Assembly: GCF_000314975.1 (NCBI RefSeq)
Contig: NZ_BAEN01000046.1
Coordinates: forward strand, 1 to 64,000
From: Aliiglaciecola lipolytica E3
GTDB lineage: Bacteria > Pseudomonadota > Gammaproteobacteria > Enterobacterales > Alteromonadaceae
Length of the DNA stretch: 64,000 nucleotides
Direction: 5' to 3'
A model generated the notes under the pieces. The model was not told the DNA's origin. It was given only the letters and a program-made list of their open reading frames with translations, and made no database searches. Below, one piece after another: positions 26,916-37,091 of the stretch (within the stretch, counting starts at the first letter, position 1; each line of letters starts with the position of its first letter). The translations under genes were made by a program, and so were the position numbers.

Positions 26916-28325
26916 ATGTCAGTAGAAAAGGCTTTAGACCTTATCAAAGAAACCGAAGCGAAATTTGTTGACTTACGCTTTACCGATACTAAAGGTAAAG
27001 AGCAACACGTTTCTATCCCATCTCATCAAGTAACAGAAGACTTCTTTGAAGAAGGTAAAATGTTTGATGGCTCTTCTATCGCAGGATGGAAAGGCATTAA
27101 CGAATCTGACATGGTGCTTATGCCTGACCCAGAGTCTGCAGTTCTTGACCCGTTTGCTGAAGAAACTCAAGTTAATATCCGTTGTGACATACTTGAACCT
27201 TCTACTATGCAAGGTTATGACCGTGACCCGCGTTCTGTAGCACGTCGTGCTGAAGAATACTTGAAGTCAACTGGTATTGGTGATGAAGTTTATTTTGGAC
27301 CAGAACCAGAATTTTTCATGTTTGATGATGTGAAATATCATACTGATATGTCTGGCTCATTCTTTAAAATTGACGCTGAAGAAGCAAGCTGGAATTCTGG
27401 TGCTGAATTCGAAGGCGGCAACATGGGTCATCGTCCTGGTATTAAAGGCGGTTACTTCCCAGTTCCTCCAGTTGATTCTTCTAACGATACACGTGCTGCA
27501 ATGTGTTTGGTTATGGAAGAAATGGGTCTTACAGTTGAAGCTCATCACCACGAAGTAGCAACAGCTGGACAAAACGAAATTGCTTGCTTATTTAACACTC
27601 TTGTTAAGAAAGCAGATGAAATTCAAATTTATAAGTATGTTGTACACAACGTTGCTCATGCATATGGTCAAACAGCAACCTTTATGCCTAAGCCTTTGGT
27701 AGGTGATAATGGTTCTGGTATGCACTGTCACCAGTCTATTAGCAAAGGTGGCAAAAACATTTTTGCTGGTGATAAATATGCTGGTATGTCTGAAGATGCA
27801 TTGTTTTACATCGGCGGTATCATCAAACATGCTCGTGCTATTAACGCTTTCGCAAATGCGTCAACTAACTCGTACAAGCGTTTAGTTCCTCATTTTGAAG
27901 CACCAGTAATGTTGGCATATTCTGCATGTAACCGTTCAGCATCTATTCGTATTCCTCATGTGACTAGCGAACGTGCTCGTCGTATTGAAGTACGCTTCCC
28001 AGATCCAACAGCTAACCCATACTTAGCATTCACAGCAATGTTGATGGCTGGCCTTGATGGAATTAAAAATAAAATCCACCCAGGTGAAGCAATGGATAAA
28101 GATTTATATGATCTTCCTCCTGAAGAAGCTGCTGACATCCCTACAGTTGCAAGCTCATTAGAGCAAGCTCTTGAAGCGCTTGATAGTGACCGCGAGTTCT
28201 TAACTGCTGGTGGTGTAATGACGGATGATATGATTGACGCTTACATTGAGCTTAAAACTGCTGATGTACAGCTTCTAAATATGTCTACTCACCCAGTTGA
28301 GTTTGGCATGTACTACAGCTGCTAA
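26916..28325 (+). CDS. glnA: glutamine synthetase, type I
   Basis: This 469-residue enzyme makes glutamine from glutamate, ammonia and ATP as a dodecamer. It shows the GSI landmarks: [17 protein letters not shown] near residue 50, [42 protein letters not shown] and the adenylylation loop DLYDLPPEE with the regulatory tyrosine near position 397. This is the GSI-beta type controlled by adenylylation. The ATG at 26916 has a strong AGGAGG site; the frame opening at 26874 is too long. NtrC and sigma-54 sites lie upstream and a terminator lies downstream. Confidence 0.98.
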   Translation: MSVEKALDLIKETEAKFVDLRFTDTKGKEQHVSIPSHQVTEDFFEEGKMFDGSSIAGWKGINESDMVLMPDPESAVLDPFAEETQVNIRCDILEPSTMQGYDRDPRSVARRAEEYLKSTGIGDEVYFGPEPEFFMFDDVKYHTDMSGSFFKIDAEEASWNSGAEFEGGNMGHRPGIKGGYFPVPPVDSSNDTRAAMCLVMEEMGLTVEAHHHEVATAGQNEIACLFNTLVKKADEIQIYKYVVHNVAHAYGQTATFMPKPLVGDNGSGMHCHQSISKGGKNIFAGDKYAGMSEDALFYIGGIIKHARAINAFANASTNSYKRLVPHFEAPVMLAYSACNRSASIRIPHVTSERARRIEVRFPDPTANPYLAFTAMLMAGLDGIKNKIHPGEAMDKDLYDLPPEEAADIPTVASSLEQALEALDSDREFLTAGGVMTDDMIDAYIELKTADVQLLNMSTHPVEFGMYYSC

Positions 28326-28352
28326 TTGCTTTAGTTATTATTTTTCATACCA

Positions 28353-28378
28353 GCCCGCTTTTAAGCGGGCTTTTTTTT
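28353..28378 (+). terminator. glnA terminator
   Basis: An 8-bp GC-rich stem GCCCGCTT/AAGCGGGC with a 2-nt apparent gap (loop likely four bases) is followed by eight T. It ends the glnA transcript 26 nt before the DUF4124 gene. Confidence 0.92.
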
Positions 28379-28404
28379 GTTCAAGAAAAGGCTACAATTC
28401 AAGA

Positions 28405-28923
28405 ATGAAGAAAATAGTGCTCGCCATATTACTAATTTTTACAGTTTCTGCCAGCGGTAGTAAGCTATATAAAGTTGTCAATGCTGACGGCTCGATTACT
28501 TATACTGATACACCGCAAAATGGCGCAGTGCAGCTAGATTTAGAACTCACCAATAGCGTTATCATGCCCGCGTTAGCCGACGCCAACCAAGGGCAACAAC
28601 AATCTAAAAACCAGAAAAAGGCATTTCCAGAGTATAAACTCGAAGTCTTAACTCCCTCTGATAAAGAAACCATTCGAAATAATCTAGGTAAAGTAACTGT
28701 TGCCGCGAGGCTTGAACCTGTAGGTAACGGAAAGTTCGAACTCTATTTAGATGGTGTGTTAGCACAAACCAGCCCAGCCCCTTCTTTTCAGCTACAAAAT
28801 GTAGTTCGAGGAGAACATTCCATTCAAGTTAAATTTATTCACCATACAGGCAAGATCCTTGCATTGTCTAAGCCTAGTGTGTTTTACATGCACCAGGCAT
28901 CAGTGTTAATCAATCCAAATTAA
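28405..28923 (+). CDS. DUF4124 domain exported protein
   Basis: The 172-residue protein has a signal peptide (MKKIVLAILLIFTVSASG) and, directly after it, a DUF4124 domain (KLYKVVNADGSITYTDTPQ). The C-terminal half resembles an extracellular Ig-like or carbohydrate-binding fold (LEVLTPSDKETIRNNLGKV ... GKFELYLDGVL). Genes of this kind commonly lie between glnA and ntrBC in marine gammaproteobacteria, as here. A role in the envelope is inferred; the molecular function is unknown. The ATG at 28405 fits the signal peptide; the frame open from 28297 runs through the glnA terminator. Confidence 0.85.
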   Translation: MKKIVLAILLIFTVSASGSKLYKVVNADGSITYTDTPQNGAVQLDLELTNSVIMPALADANQGQQQSKNQKKAFPEYKLEVLTPSDKETIRNNLGKVTVAARLEPVGNGKFELYLDGVLAQTSPAPSFQLQNVVRGEHSIQVKFIHHTGKILALSKPSVFYMHQASVLINPN

Positions 28924-28983
28924 CCGTTTTAGAAGCCTGTAGCATGCTTCACTAAAGACATTGACTTAATCAAGTTAATGGTG

Positions 28984-29000
28984 TGCACTGATGTGGTGCA
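28984..29000 (+). promoter_or_regulatory. NtrC site in front of ntrB
   Basis: TGCACTG-ATG-TGGTGCA matches the NtrC dyad almost perfectly. It lies only 24 bp before the ntrB start codon, so bound NtrC would probably block transcription. This resembles the known autorepression at the enterobacterial glnL promoter. Confidence 0.78.
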
Positions 29001-29023
29001 AAAACGAGATTGGATGAATTTCT

Positions 29024-30094
29024 TTGAGTGAACAATTTAAATATTTATTGGAAAGCTTAGCTACCGCGGTATTAGTGTTGGATGAGAATCTCTCTATACG
29101 CTATGCCAACTTGGCTGCGCAATCGCTTCTTGAGTTAAGCGAAAATCAACTATTAGGTTGCCCGTTAACACAATTTGTTTCTCATTCCAGTGTGACTTTT
29201 GCGCGCCTAGAGAAAGCCTTTGACCGTGACCAAGGATTTTCTGATGGAGAGGTTCTATTTGCGTTCGCTGATGGTCGGCATGTACTAACTGATGTGACAG
29301 TGACAACGTTTGATTTTGAAGAAAAATCGGCATTAATGGTTGAAATTAAAGTCATTGATCAACAGAAGAGAATAAGCCAGGAAAGTCAACAATGGGCTCA
29401 GTTGCAGGCTGCTCGGGAGTTGATTAGAGGGCTAGCCCACGAAATCAAAAATCCACTTGGTGGTGTACGTGGTGCAGCGCAACTATTAGAAAAAGAATTA
29501 CACAGCCCAGATTTAAAAGAGTTTACCCAAGTCATTATAGAACAGTCAGACCGCTTACGTAATTTGGTAGACAGACTGTTAGGCCCTAATTCATTACCGA
29601 ATTTTGAATGGGTTAATATTCATAAGGTCTTAGAAAAAATTCGAACGCTGGTGAAGCTCGATGCCACCCATAATATCGTTATAGAGCGTGATTATGATCC
29701 TAGTATTCCTGATTTGTATCTAGATCAGGATATGTTGCAACAAGCCGTGCTGAATATAGTCACGAACAGCATTCAGGCATTAGACGGTAGTGAAACCCCC
29801 GGTGAAATTACCATTCGTAGCAGAATTAAACGCCGGTTTACTATTCATGGGGTGAAGTACCCGTTAGTTGCCCAAGTGAAAATTATTGATAATGGTCCAG
29901 GAATTCCAGTGGAACTGAAAGATACGTTGTTCTACCCCATGGTTACCGGAAAATCGAACGGAACAGGCTTAGGGCTTTCCATTGCACAATCATTGGTAGA
30001 TCACCATAAAGGGAAGATTGATGTAGAGAGTTGGCCAGGTCATACCGCATTTAAAATTTATTTACCTATAGAGAAAAAGGATGTAGTTCAATGA
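29024..30094 (+). CDS. glnL: nitrogen regulation sensor histidine kinase NtrB
   Basis: This 356-residue soluble kinase/phosphatase controls NtrC in response to PII. Residues 1-120 are a PAS domain (LDENLSIRYANLAAQSLLELS). The HisKA box LAHEIKNPLGG carries the phospho-accepting histidine at position 139, the same number as in E. coli. The HATPase domain follows with NIVTNSIQALDG (N box), DNGPGIP (G1) and GTGLGLSIAQSLV (G2). The start is TTG at 29024; no closer in-frame ATG is available. The stop overlaps the ntrC start (ATGA). Confidence 0.95.
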   Translation: MSEQFKYLLESLATAVLVLDENLSIRYANLAAQSLLELSENQLLGCPLTQFVSHSSVTFARLEKAFDRDQGFSDGEVLFAFADGRHVLTDVTVTTFDFEEKSALMVEIKVIDQQKRISQESQQWAQLQAARELIRGLAHEIKNPLGGVRGAAQLLEKELHSPDLKEFTQVIIEQSDRLRNLVDRLLGPNSLPNFEWVNIHKVLEKIRTLVKLDATHNIVIERDYDPSIPDLYLDQDMLQQAVLNIVTNSIQALDGSETPGEITIRSRIKRRFTIHGVKYPLVAQVKIIDNGPGIPVELKDTLFYPMVTGKSNGTGLGLSIAQSLVDHHKGKIDVESWPGHTAFKIYLPIEKKDVVQ

Positions 30095-31497
30095 GCGCTG
30101 AACCAGTATGGGTCGTAGATGACGATAGCTCGATTCGTTGGGTGTTACAAAAAGCGCTACAATCGGCGCAAATTCCCTGTTTTAGTTTCGAAAATCCAGA
30201 AGATTTACTGTTGCAATTGCACTCAGGCCAACAACCGGAAGTGATCGTATCAGATATTAAAATGCCGCAGATGGATGGCATGACTTTGTTGCAGGAAGTA
30301 CATCGTCATTTCCCAGATATTCCGGTAATTATCATGACTGCTCACTCAGATTTAGATAGTGCAGTTAATGCGTATCAAAGTGGTGCATTTGAATATTTAC
30401 CAAAACCTTTTGATATAGATGAAGCTGTTGCTTTGGTGCAAAGAGCGCTAGCTCATTCACGCGAACAAAATTCACAGCGTCATGCTGAGCCTGAAGTAAA
30501 GGATACCGAAATCATAGGTGAAGCGCCTGCTATGCAGGAAGTTTTCCGCGCGATTGGTCGATTATCACGGTCGAGTATTAGTGTCCTAATCAATGGTCAA
30601 TCTGGTACTGGTAAGGAGTTGGTAGCACAAGCTTTACATCGCCATAGTCCGCGTAAAAGTAATACATTTATTGCTTTAAACATGGCTGCAATTCCAGCAG
30701 ATTTAATCGAATCAGAATTGTTTGGACATGAAAAAGGTGCATTTACCGGTGCGCAAGCCGCACGTCAAGGCAGGTTTGAACAAGCTGATGGTGGAACCTT
30801 ATTTTTAGACGAAATAGGTGATATGCCTCTGGATGTACAAACTCGTTTACTGCGTGTACTTGCAGATGGCCAATTCTATCGTGTTGGTGGTCATAATCCA
30901 GTAAGTGTAAATGTAAGAATTATTGCGGCGACTCATCAGAATTTGGAGCAACGGGTTGCGGATGGGAAGTTTCGTGAAGATCTTTATCATCGTCTAAACG
31001 TGATAAAAATTCATATTCCAACGCTTGCTCAGCGGCGCGAAGATATCCCTTTATTAGCAAGGCACTTTTTGAGTCGTGCCGCTAAAGAATTGGAAGTCGA
31101 TGCGAAATCGTTAAGTAAAGAAGCTGCGAATGTGCTTTCTCAATTATCCTGGCCGGGAAATGTCCGTCAGTTGGAAAATATGTGTCGTTGGTTAACTGTC
31201 ATGGCCAGTGGTCAAGAAATTTTAATCAATGACTTACCGCCAGAGATAAACACAAAACCCTCTGGTCCGCAGGCTGCAAATCAAGAAGGCGATTGGAAAA
31301 GCTTGCTTGCGAGTTGGGCTGACAAACAACTCCATTCAGGACGACAAAATATACTCGACGAAGCAACCCATGATTTTGAGAAAATTATGTTAGAGCGGGC
31401 ATTGCAGTATACTAACGGGCACAAACAGGATGCGGCCAAAAAACTCGGCTGGGGAAGAAATACCTTAACTCGAAAATTGAAAGAGCTAGATTTGTAG
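30091..31497 (+). CDS. glnG: nitrogen regulation response regulator NtrC
   Basis: The 468-residue sigma-54 activator switches on nitrogen genes when phosphorylated. It has a receiver domain with D55 ([13 protein letters not shown]), an AAA+ domain with Walker [10 protein letters not shown], the sigma-54 contact loop GAFTGA, Walker [13 protein letters not shown] and [13 protein letters not shown], and a C-terminal Fis-type helix-turn-helix ([20 protein letters not shown]). It overlaps ntrB by 4 bases. Its binding dyads are seen here before glnA, ntrB and probably the nitrate operons. A terminator follows 30 nt after the stop. Confidence 0.97.
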   Translation: MSAEPVWVVDDDSSIRWVLQKALQSAQIPCFSFENPEDLLLQLHSGQQPEVIVSDIKMPQMDGMTLLQEVHRHFPDIPVIIMTAHSDLDSAVNAYQSGAFEYLPKPFDIDEAVALVQRALAHSREQNSQRHAEPEVKDTEIIGEAPAMQEVFRAIGRLSRSSISVLINGQSGTGKELVAQALHRHSPRKSNTFIALNMAAIPADLIESELFGHEKGAFTGAQAARQGRFEQADGGTLFLDEIGDMPLDVQTRLLRVLADGQFYRVGGHNPVSVNVRIIAATHQNLEQRVADGKFREDLYHRLNVIKIHIPTLAQRREDIPLLARHFLSRAAKELEVDAKSLSKEAANVLSQLSWPGNVRQLENMCRWLTVMASGQEILINDLPPEINTKPSGPQAANQEGDWKSLLASWADKQLHSGRQNILDEATHDFEKIMLERALQYTNGHKQDAAKKLGWGRNTLTRKLKELDL

Positions 31498-31526
31498 TTT
31501 TCGCACTTCGTTTAGAACGAATTTAT

Positions 31527-31558
31527 AAAGGGACTTCATGATTGAAGTCCCTTTTTTA
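31527..31558. terminator. bidirectional terminator between ntrC and folE
   Basis: A 12-bp stem AAAGGGACTTCA/TGAAGTCCCTTT with a 4-nt loop and T run serves the plus-strand ntrC transcript. The A-rich left arm can also serve convergent folE. Confidence 0.9.
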
Positions 31559-31559
31559 A

Positions 31560-32114
31560 TCACTTTCCGATAAGACGCAAAAATTCATTTCTTGTCGCCG
31601 GCGATGTTCGAAAAGAACCTAACATCACAGAGGTGATCATAGACGAATTTTGTTTTTGCACACCGCGCATCATCATACACATGTGCTTACCTTCCATGAT
31701 AACTCCAACACCTTTCGCTCCGGTTACCTCAAGAACGGCATCAGCAATTTGTTTGGTTAGACCTTCTTGTATCTGCAGTCTGCGGGCAAACATATCAACA
31801 ATACGGGCAAACTTAGATAGCCCAAGTACCTTGCCATCAGGTAAGTACGCAATATGGCAGCGGCCAATGAAAGGGAGGACGTGATGTTCACATAGCGAAT
31901 AATATTCAATATCTTGGATAATCACCATCTCATCAGTATCTGCCTCGAAAATAGCGCCATTAACAACTCCTTGAATATCTTTTTGATATCCATCCGTTAG
32001 GAATTGCATTGCCTTGGCAGCTCTTTTAGGTGTGTCGACTAACCCTTCTCGAGTTGTGTCCTCACCCAAAATTTCCAGAATGTTAGCATAGTGGTCTTGT
32101 AGTTCTTGTGACAT
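31560..32114 (-). CDS. folE: GTP cyclohydrolase I
   Basis: This 184-residue enzyme opens the GTP ring to give dihydroneopterin triphosphate, the first step of folate (tetrahydrofolate) synthesis. Visible family features are [17 protein letters not shown], the zinc ligand segment [31 protein letters not shown] and [12 protein letters not shown] near the C-terminus with the second zinc cysteine. The length matches the bacterial FolE type. The ATG lies at 32114. It converges with ntrC across a shared terminator and is separated by about 180 bp from the peptidase gene behind it, so it is probably a single-gene unit. Confidence 0.95.
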   Translation of the reverse strand: MSQELQDHYANILEILGEDTTREGLVDTPKRAAKAMQFLTDGYQKDIQGVVNGAIFEADTDEMVIIQDIEYYSLCEHHVLPFIGRCHIAYLPDGKVLGLSKFARIVDMFARRLQIQEGLTKQIADAVLEVTGAKGVGVIMEGKHMCMMMRGVQKQNSSMITSVMLGSFRTSPATRNEFLRLIGK

Positions 32115-32295
32115 TAATTAGTGGTCTCATTAGCAATAAGCTGAATTCTCAGAATGCCGAAATTTGTTAAACAGCCCAGCATTATAACATTATGTAGATA
32201 TTAGAAAAACCAAATACGTGATAGTTAAATAATTCCAATTCTATAGGTCTGTTACGCTCAGTTGTGAAAAAAGGATCGCAACATATCAAAGAGGA

Positions 32296-34335
32296 TTATT
32301 CACTGGCCATTTCTGCATCCGGTATGTCTGGATGAATAAGTTGATAATCTGGCTTAGATTTCTTTTGCTGAAGAACAAAATGCTCCATCCAGCGCATCAA
32401 ACGCATACTATAGTCGAGTTTTGCTGGAGCAAGCGATAACCCATGAGCTTCATTAGGATACAATACTAAACGGACAGGAGCTGACGCATTCGACTTAAAA
32501 TACCGATATAGTTCTTGAGACTGGCTTGCGGGAACTCTTTTATCCAATGCGCCGTGCAACAGTAATAAAGGGGTGGTGGCACTTTGGGTATGAAAAATTG
32601 GGCTTCTTTCCAAATACCAAGTCCAATCTTGCCAAGGCGCAATTATCGCGTGTTGTTTTAACATTTCTGAAGGTATATCGGTAGTACCGAACTTAGAAAT
32701 CTGATTTGATACCCCCATGCCAGAGACGCTTGCAGCAAAAAAGTTATGTTGTTTGGTCGCTGCCCATGCCGCAGCATAACCACCATATGACGTGCCAGTG
32801 ATACCCACTTTTTGTGGGTCAATAGCATAATTTTCAATTAAAAATGTGCGTGCGTCCAAAAGATCATTAAATTCAGCTCCAGCATAATCTTTTTGGCCGA
32901 GTTTAGAAAAAGCGACCCCTTTACCTGTAGAGCCACGATAATTAGGTAAAAAACTATAAAAGCCTTTGCTCGCGGCATAAGCAATCGGATGTGAGTAGCG
33001 GTTATTCCAGCCCAAACTAAAGTGGGATTCTGGTCCGCCATGGACAAAAATAATGGCGGCAGTTGACGCATCTGACTCAATCAAAGGGGGGATTAAAATT
33101 CCGTCAATAACCGTCCCATCTCTAGCTGTAAACGACACCTCTTTCTGCTTGGGTAAATCTCGATCTTTCAACCACACGTTGGAGTTCGTCATGCGTTTGT
33201 TGCTGTGTTTGGTTTTTAAAAATAGTTCAGCGGGATGTTCAGGAGAGTCAGCGATATAGGCAATATTGTAGCCTTTACCATCAACACTCAAGGCTTTTAT
33301 ATTACCTTTATCTTTTACGCGCACTCGGAAAGGCTCTGAGATATCTTCAATATCTTTGTTGGCGATAAAGGTTTCTAAATTCTGCGTAGCAACAAACCCG
33401 ATAGAGGAATCGTTAAACCAAGCTATATCAGAAATGTGTCCTTCAAATCCTGCCAATATATTAGTGGCATGCTCTGATGTAATCTGACTTAGCCATAATT
33501 GACCATCGGCTGGATCTGATTCATCTTCACCACCGATAAAAGCGTAATAATTTCCGTCAGGAGAAACTTCGATTTTCCCTATTTTTCCTTTATGCGCGTT
33601 AGTCAGTACGGTTCGTCCATTTGATTCTAACACCGAGATAGAGCTTTCCATGATGGTGTCATCAGCAATTGCGGAAGGGGAGTGATGCAACACAATTTGG
33701 TTAGATTGAGGAACCCATTTTGCGTTCAAAACATGAGTTTCGTTGTAAATTAACTGAGCTTTGTTGGGGGGTGAAAGTAAGTTAAGAAGCCAGAGTTCTG
33801 CGCCTTTTTGCGATTCATCTACGACTTCAACATTAAAACCAACGTTCAATAGACGTTTTTGCTGCTCATCAATCGTCGAATAACTCCAGAATACAATGGC
33901 ATCATTTTGCTGACTTAAATCAAAACCAATAATGTCATGGGCAAAGCCAAATACTTTTTCTGGTTCAGAGTCTGATTCAGTCGCATCAATTCGATATAAT
34001 GAAATGGCCTTGTCGTTTTGCAGTTTAGCTAAGAAGTATAAGGTTTCGCTATCTGTGGCCCATCTTACATGGCCAAGTAAATGCCCGCCTTGCAGCACAG
34101 CAGATATTTTGCCTCTTTTAGAAACCGTATATAGTTCTCGCAAACTGACTAGGTCAATTCCATCATAGCTGTCATCAGGTAAGTTCAAGGTTACAGCGAT
34201 TGCTCTGCTGTCCGGCGCAAATTGCACCGTTTTAATTTTCCGAATTTGATTAAGATCGTCTAACGTCAATGGCGTTTTTGCGACAACAACCAAAGGAGTT
34301 AAGCAAATTAATAGTAATACGATAAACTTTTTCAA
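32296..34335 (-). CDS. S9 family prolyl oligopeptidase-like serine peptidase
   Basis: This exported peptidase of about 679 residues has a signal peptide (KKFIVLLLICLTPLVVVAK), a seven-bladed propeller region of WD/PD40-like repeats (residues 40-400) and a C-terminal alpha/beta hydrolase. The nucleophile motif is GTSYGGYAAAWA; aspartate is in LLLLHGALDKRVP and the histidine in YPNEAHGL. It probably trims short peptides in the periplasm. The TTG start at 34335 is chosen because a GGAG ribosome site lies 5 nt upstream and the signal peptide begins there. A GTG at 34371 would add 12 residues. Confidence 0.88.
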   Translation of the reverse strand: MKKFIVLLLICLTPLVVVAKTPLTLDDLNQIRKIKTVQFAPDSRAIAVTLNLPDDSYDGIDLVSLRELYTVSKRGKISAVLQGGHLLGHVRWATDSETLYFLAKLQNDKAISLYRIDATESDSEPEKVFGFAHDIIGFDLSQQNDAIVFWSYSTIDEQQKRLLNVGFNVEVVDESQKGAELWLLNLLSPPNKAQLIYNETHVLNAKWVPQSNQIVLHHSPSAIADDTIMESSISVLESNGRTVLTNAHKGKIGKIEVSPDGNYYAFIGGEDESDPADGQLWLSQITSEHATNILAGFEGHISDIAWFNDSSIGFVATQNLETFIANKDIEDISEPFRVRVKDKGNIKALSVDGKGYNIAYIADSPEHPAELFLKTKHSNKRMTNSNVWLKDRDLPKQKEVSFTARDGTVIDGILIPPLIESDASTAAIIFVHGGPESHFSLGWNNRYSHPIAYAASKGFYSFLPNYRGSTGKGVAFSKLGQKDYAGAEFNDLLDARTFLIENYAIDPQKVGITGTSYGGYAAAWAATKQHNFFAASVSGMGVSNQISKFGTTDIPSEMLKQHAIIAPWQDWTWYLERSPIFHTQSATTPLLLLHGALDKRVPASQSQELYRYFKSNASAPVRLVLYPNEAHGLSLAPAKLDYSMRLMRWMEHFVLQQKKSKPDYQLIHPDIPDAEMASE

Positions 34336-34540
34336 GTTGACTCCATCTATCACTGCAAATGCGAACTTCACATTATGTATACAAAATGTTAATAAAATAT
34401 TAAATTAGTTAACATTGTAGGCAGTGATAAAGGGTTATGTAAATTAAATATCAACAGAATTAGCAAGGAAGCAGGTATTTTATTGTTAGTGGGGGAGTGA
34501 AAAAGAATATTTCGAGCTGAATTAGATATGCTTATTGTCG

Positions 34541-34723
34541 TTAAAAATCTTTGTACTTTTTCTTAAGTGAATCGCGCATATTGTCTAAATAAAAATCTAA
34601 TTCCTGCTTAGCTTCTTCATAAGCAAGAGTGTGTTCCGCAGAACCAGGGTTATCAAGTAAACGTTTAAACGTGGCGTCTGTTTTATCAAGAAGCTGAGTA
34701 AGTTGGCGATTATTGACATCCAT
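34541..34723 (-). CDS. small hypothetical protein (60 residues)
   Basis: This short acidic/basic helical protein (MDVNNRQLTQLLDKTDATF ... DSLKKKYKDF) has no membrane segment or signal peptide. The composition (heptad-like leucines, charged residues) suggests one or two amphipathic helices. A GGAACTAAGACGAA leader precedes the ATG, so the ribosome site is weak. It lies alone between the S9 peptidase and hemJ on the same strand. I do not recognise a family. It is judged a real gene mainly from protein-like composition. Confidence 0.55.
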   Translation of the reverse strand: MDVNNRQLTQLLDKTDATFKRLLDNPGSAEHTLAYEEAKQELDFYLDNMRDSLKKKYKDF

Positions 34724-34838
34724 TTCGTCTTAGTTCCATTTATCTATTACTAACTAGGCTATATATTGGTCAATGATTCTGGTGAAAGCAAATATTAAAT
34801 TGAATTCAGGTGTGTTTTTTTGTTTTTACTTGGTTTAA

Positions 34839-35267
34839 CTAGAATGCCTTGAGTACAGCCAGAGCAACAATCGCAAAAAGCACTACCACAGGTGCCTCAT
34901 TCAAAAATCGATAGAATCGTGCAGAATGTGTATTTTTATCTTGCGCAAAACGTCTCATTAAAACAAATAGATAACCGTGATATACATAAACCAAAGCAAC
35001 TAAGGTCAGCTTTACATGTAACCATTTAGATGCTGAAAACCAGTCTTTACCGTGCATGTATATGAGCACTACACCAAATATTAAGGTGAGAACAGCAAAG
35101 GGAGTCACGAAGAACCATAATTTACGCTCCATGATTTTGAATTGCTCTCGCACTTCATGACTGTTTGTTTGCGCGTGATAAACAAACAGTCTGGGCAAAT
35201 AAAAAATCCCCGCCATCCAAGCGATCATGAAAAAAATATGCAATGCTTTTATCCAAAAAAATGACAT
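34839..35267 (-). CDS. hemJ: HemJ/CopD-like integral membrane protein (protoporphyrinogen oxidase HemJ family)
   Basis: This 142-residue inner-membrane protein has four hydrophobic helices. It begins FFWIKALHIFFMIAWMAGIFYLPRLFVYH, the typical HemJ first helix with the essential histidine and arginine, and has KWLHVKLTLVALVYVYHGYL in the third helix. HemJ oxidises protoporphyrinogen IX to protoporphyrin IX in many bacteria lacking HemG and HemY. The length matches the family. The ATG at 35267 has AGAAGG upstream. It follows the ClC gene by 13 bp on the same strand, so they may be co-transcribed. Confidence 0.87.
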   Translation of the reverse strand: MSFFWIKALHIFFMIAWMAGIFYLPRLFVYHAQTNSHEVREQFKIMERKLWFFVTPFAVLTLIFGVVLIYMHGKDWFSASKWLHVKLTLVALVYVYHGYLFVLMRRFAQDKNTHSARFYRFLNEAPVVVLFAIVALAVLKAF

Positions 35268-35280
35268 TTTTACCTTCTAC

Positions 35281-36957
35281 TTAAAATTTTTCTTGATGCA
35301 AATAACTTCGTAATGTGTTCCAGGTTATTACGCCAATAATACTGGAAGGAACCGTTTCATATACATAGACAGCGCCGTCACGATTCACCTGTAATATTTC
35401 ATATACCTCAGCAAGAGTAGATTGGCTTGGGACTCCCTCCATATCAAAATAAGCTAAAGGAGCGCTGTTGTGATTCAAACTCAATTCGTATTGTACTAAG
35501 GAATATTGCACATCTATTTCGAACGATGAACGTAATACAACAGGATGGTTTGGAGAAGTGTCCAAAAACTCCATAATGTATTTGTCTGGCGCATCTATAA
35601 ATAGTTTATATTCTGTGTCCATCACGGCAAGCACACCGGTTTTTTGCAGTGCTTCACGAATAGGCGAAATAGTATAAGAGAGCTTTTGATATTCAAGTTG
35701 CCGTATGAAAATTGAACGATTGCCTAGCAATTGAGTAGAGGTCACATAAGCCGGCACTATTACAAGCATAGCGGGTAAAATAACCTCTGGATTGTAGGCT
35801 AATTCCATTATCGATGATAACGCGGCTAAAGGCGCATGTAATACAGCAGTAAGTAGGCCAGCGATACCTAGTAATGCAAAACTGTTGCTATAGTCGATAT
35901 TTTCCGCCAAAACAAATCCCAGAGGTATTGCTAATACAGCACCCGCGAGCATACCGATGACATAAACGGGCCCAATTAGACCGCCAGGTACGCCCAAACC
36001 TATTGCCACTAGTGCAAGAATAAATTTGGCGACCAGAATTGCGATTAACATGCCTGTCGTTTCCCCACTGACGAATGCGTGAGTTGTGTCTAAACCGGCA
36101 CTGAGTGATTCTGGTAAAAAATATCCGAAAATGGCAGTAATAACCGCCGCAATCAAAATGCGCCAAATCATTTTTACCGGCCTAAAAAGCCGCATGACAT
36201 TCATCAATTGATTATTAAATAAGGTAGCAATGAAACCCAAAGTGATACCTAAAACAATTAAGTATGGATAATGCCACTGACTGATATTTTGAAATGACAA
36301 AAATGACAATTCATGAACTTGGCCGAAAACTGCTCTAGTCATCAAGGAACCGCAAGCAGCTGCTAACATTACAGGTATAAAAATATGTATTCGATATTCT
36401 CGTAAAACCACTTCCATCACAAAGATAACCGCGGCGAAAGGCGTATTAAATGACGCAGAGATGCCCGCAGCTATACCACAACCAGACAAAATTCGTATAC
36501 TGTTATAAGGTAATTTCAGGCCATGCCCAATAAAGCTACTACCGGCTGCACCTAAATGTACGGATGGTCCTTCTCTGCCCACAACAAAACCACTAGCCAG
36601 CGCAACCATCCCACCAAAAAATTGATTAATTGTTGTACGTAGTGGGATATGTCCATAGCGCTGTTTTAAGCGGTGAATAACGAAAGGAATGCCCATTCGA
36701 TAATGTTTAAAGCCGGTCAGAAAAGCGAATAATATAATTAACAATGCACCTATTATAGGTAAAGCAAAACGCAACATCGGAGGAAGATCAGAGAACTGGT
36801 TTAATTCATCTAGAAAAGACAACTGAATCCATTCAACGCATAACCGGAATAATATGATTAAAGAAGCTGCACTCATCCCACCGACTATGCCTAAAATGCA
36901 GAGCTGAATTGATGTGCGTGGATTGGCTAATTCCTGTCTAAATGATTTTAATGTCAT
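35281..36957 (-). CDS. ClC family chloride channel/antiporter with CBS domains
   Basis: This 558-residue protein has the 18-helix ClC membrane core. It shows the GREGPSVHLG motif with the gating glutamate E129, and GVPGGLIGPVYVIGM in place of the ion-site GIFAP motif. The GSGIP position reads YRMGIP, so ion selectivity may differ from ClcA. Residues from about 430 on form a cytoplasmic tail with two CBS-like segments, one near VLAVMDTEYKLF and one near GVPSQSTLAEVYEIL, a possible nucleotide sensor. The ATG lies at 36957 without a strong ribosome site. It is probably followed by hemJ in one transcript. Confidence 0.88.
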   Translation of the reverse strand: MTLKSFRQELANPRTSIQLCILGIVGGMSAASLIILFRLCVEWIQLSFLDELNQFSDLPPMLRFALPIIGALLIILFAFLTGFKHYRMGIPFVIHRLKQRYGHIPLRTTINQFFGGMVALASGFVVGREGPSVHLGAAGSSFIGHGLKLPYNSIRILSGCGIAAGISASFNTPFAAVIFVMEVVLREYRIHIFIPVMLAAACGSLMTRAVFGQVHELSFLSFQNISQWHYPYLIVLGITLGFIATLFNNQLMNVMRLFRPVKMIWRILIAAVITAIFGYFLPESLSAGLDTTHAFVSGETTGMLIAILVAKFILALVAIGLGVPGGLIGPVYVIGMLAGAVLAIPLGFVLAENIDYSNSFALLGIAGLLTAVLHAPLAALSSIMELAYNPEVILPAMLVIVPAYVTSTQLLGNRSIFIRQLEYQKLSYTISPIREALQKTGVLAVMDTEYKLFIDAPDKYIMEFLDTSPNHPVVLRSSFEIDVQYSLVQYELSLNHNSAPLAYFDMEGVPSQSTLAEVYEILQVNRDGAVYVYETVPSSIIGVITWNTLRSYLHQEKF

Positions 36958-37091
36958 TATGTATTGGGCTTACACTTTCAATAGGTAATAATGGTGTAGT
37001 GTACAATTATTTCATTGCACCCTCAGGCAGCTTTTAGCTTATCACAAGTGCTTGTTAACAATGATAAAATTATTTTAGGAAAAATGAAGTT

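Noticed and set aside
28297-28404. Long N-terminal extension of the DUF4124 gene
   Set aside because: It overlaps the glnA end and runs through its terminator. The signal peptide starts at 28405.
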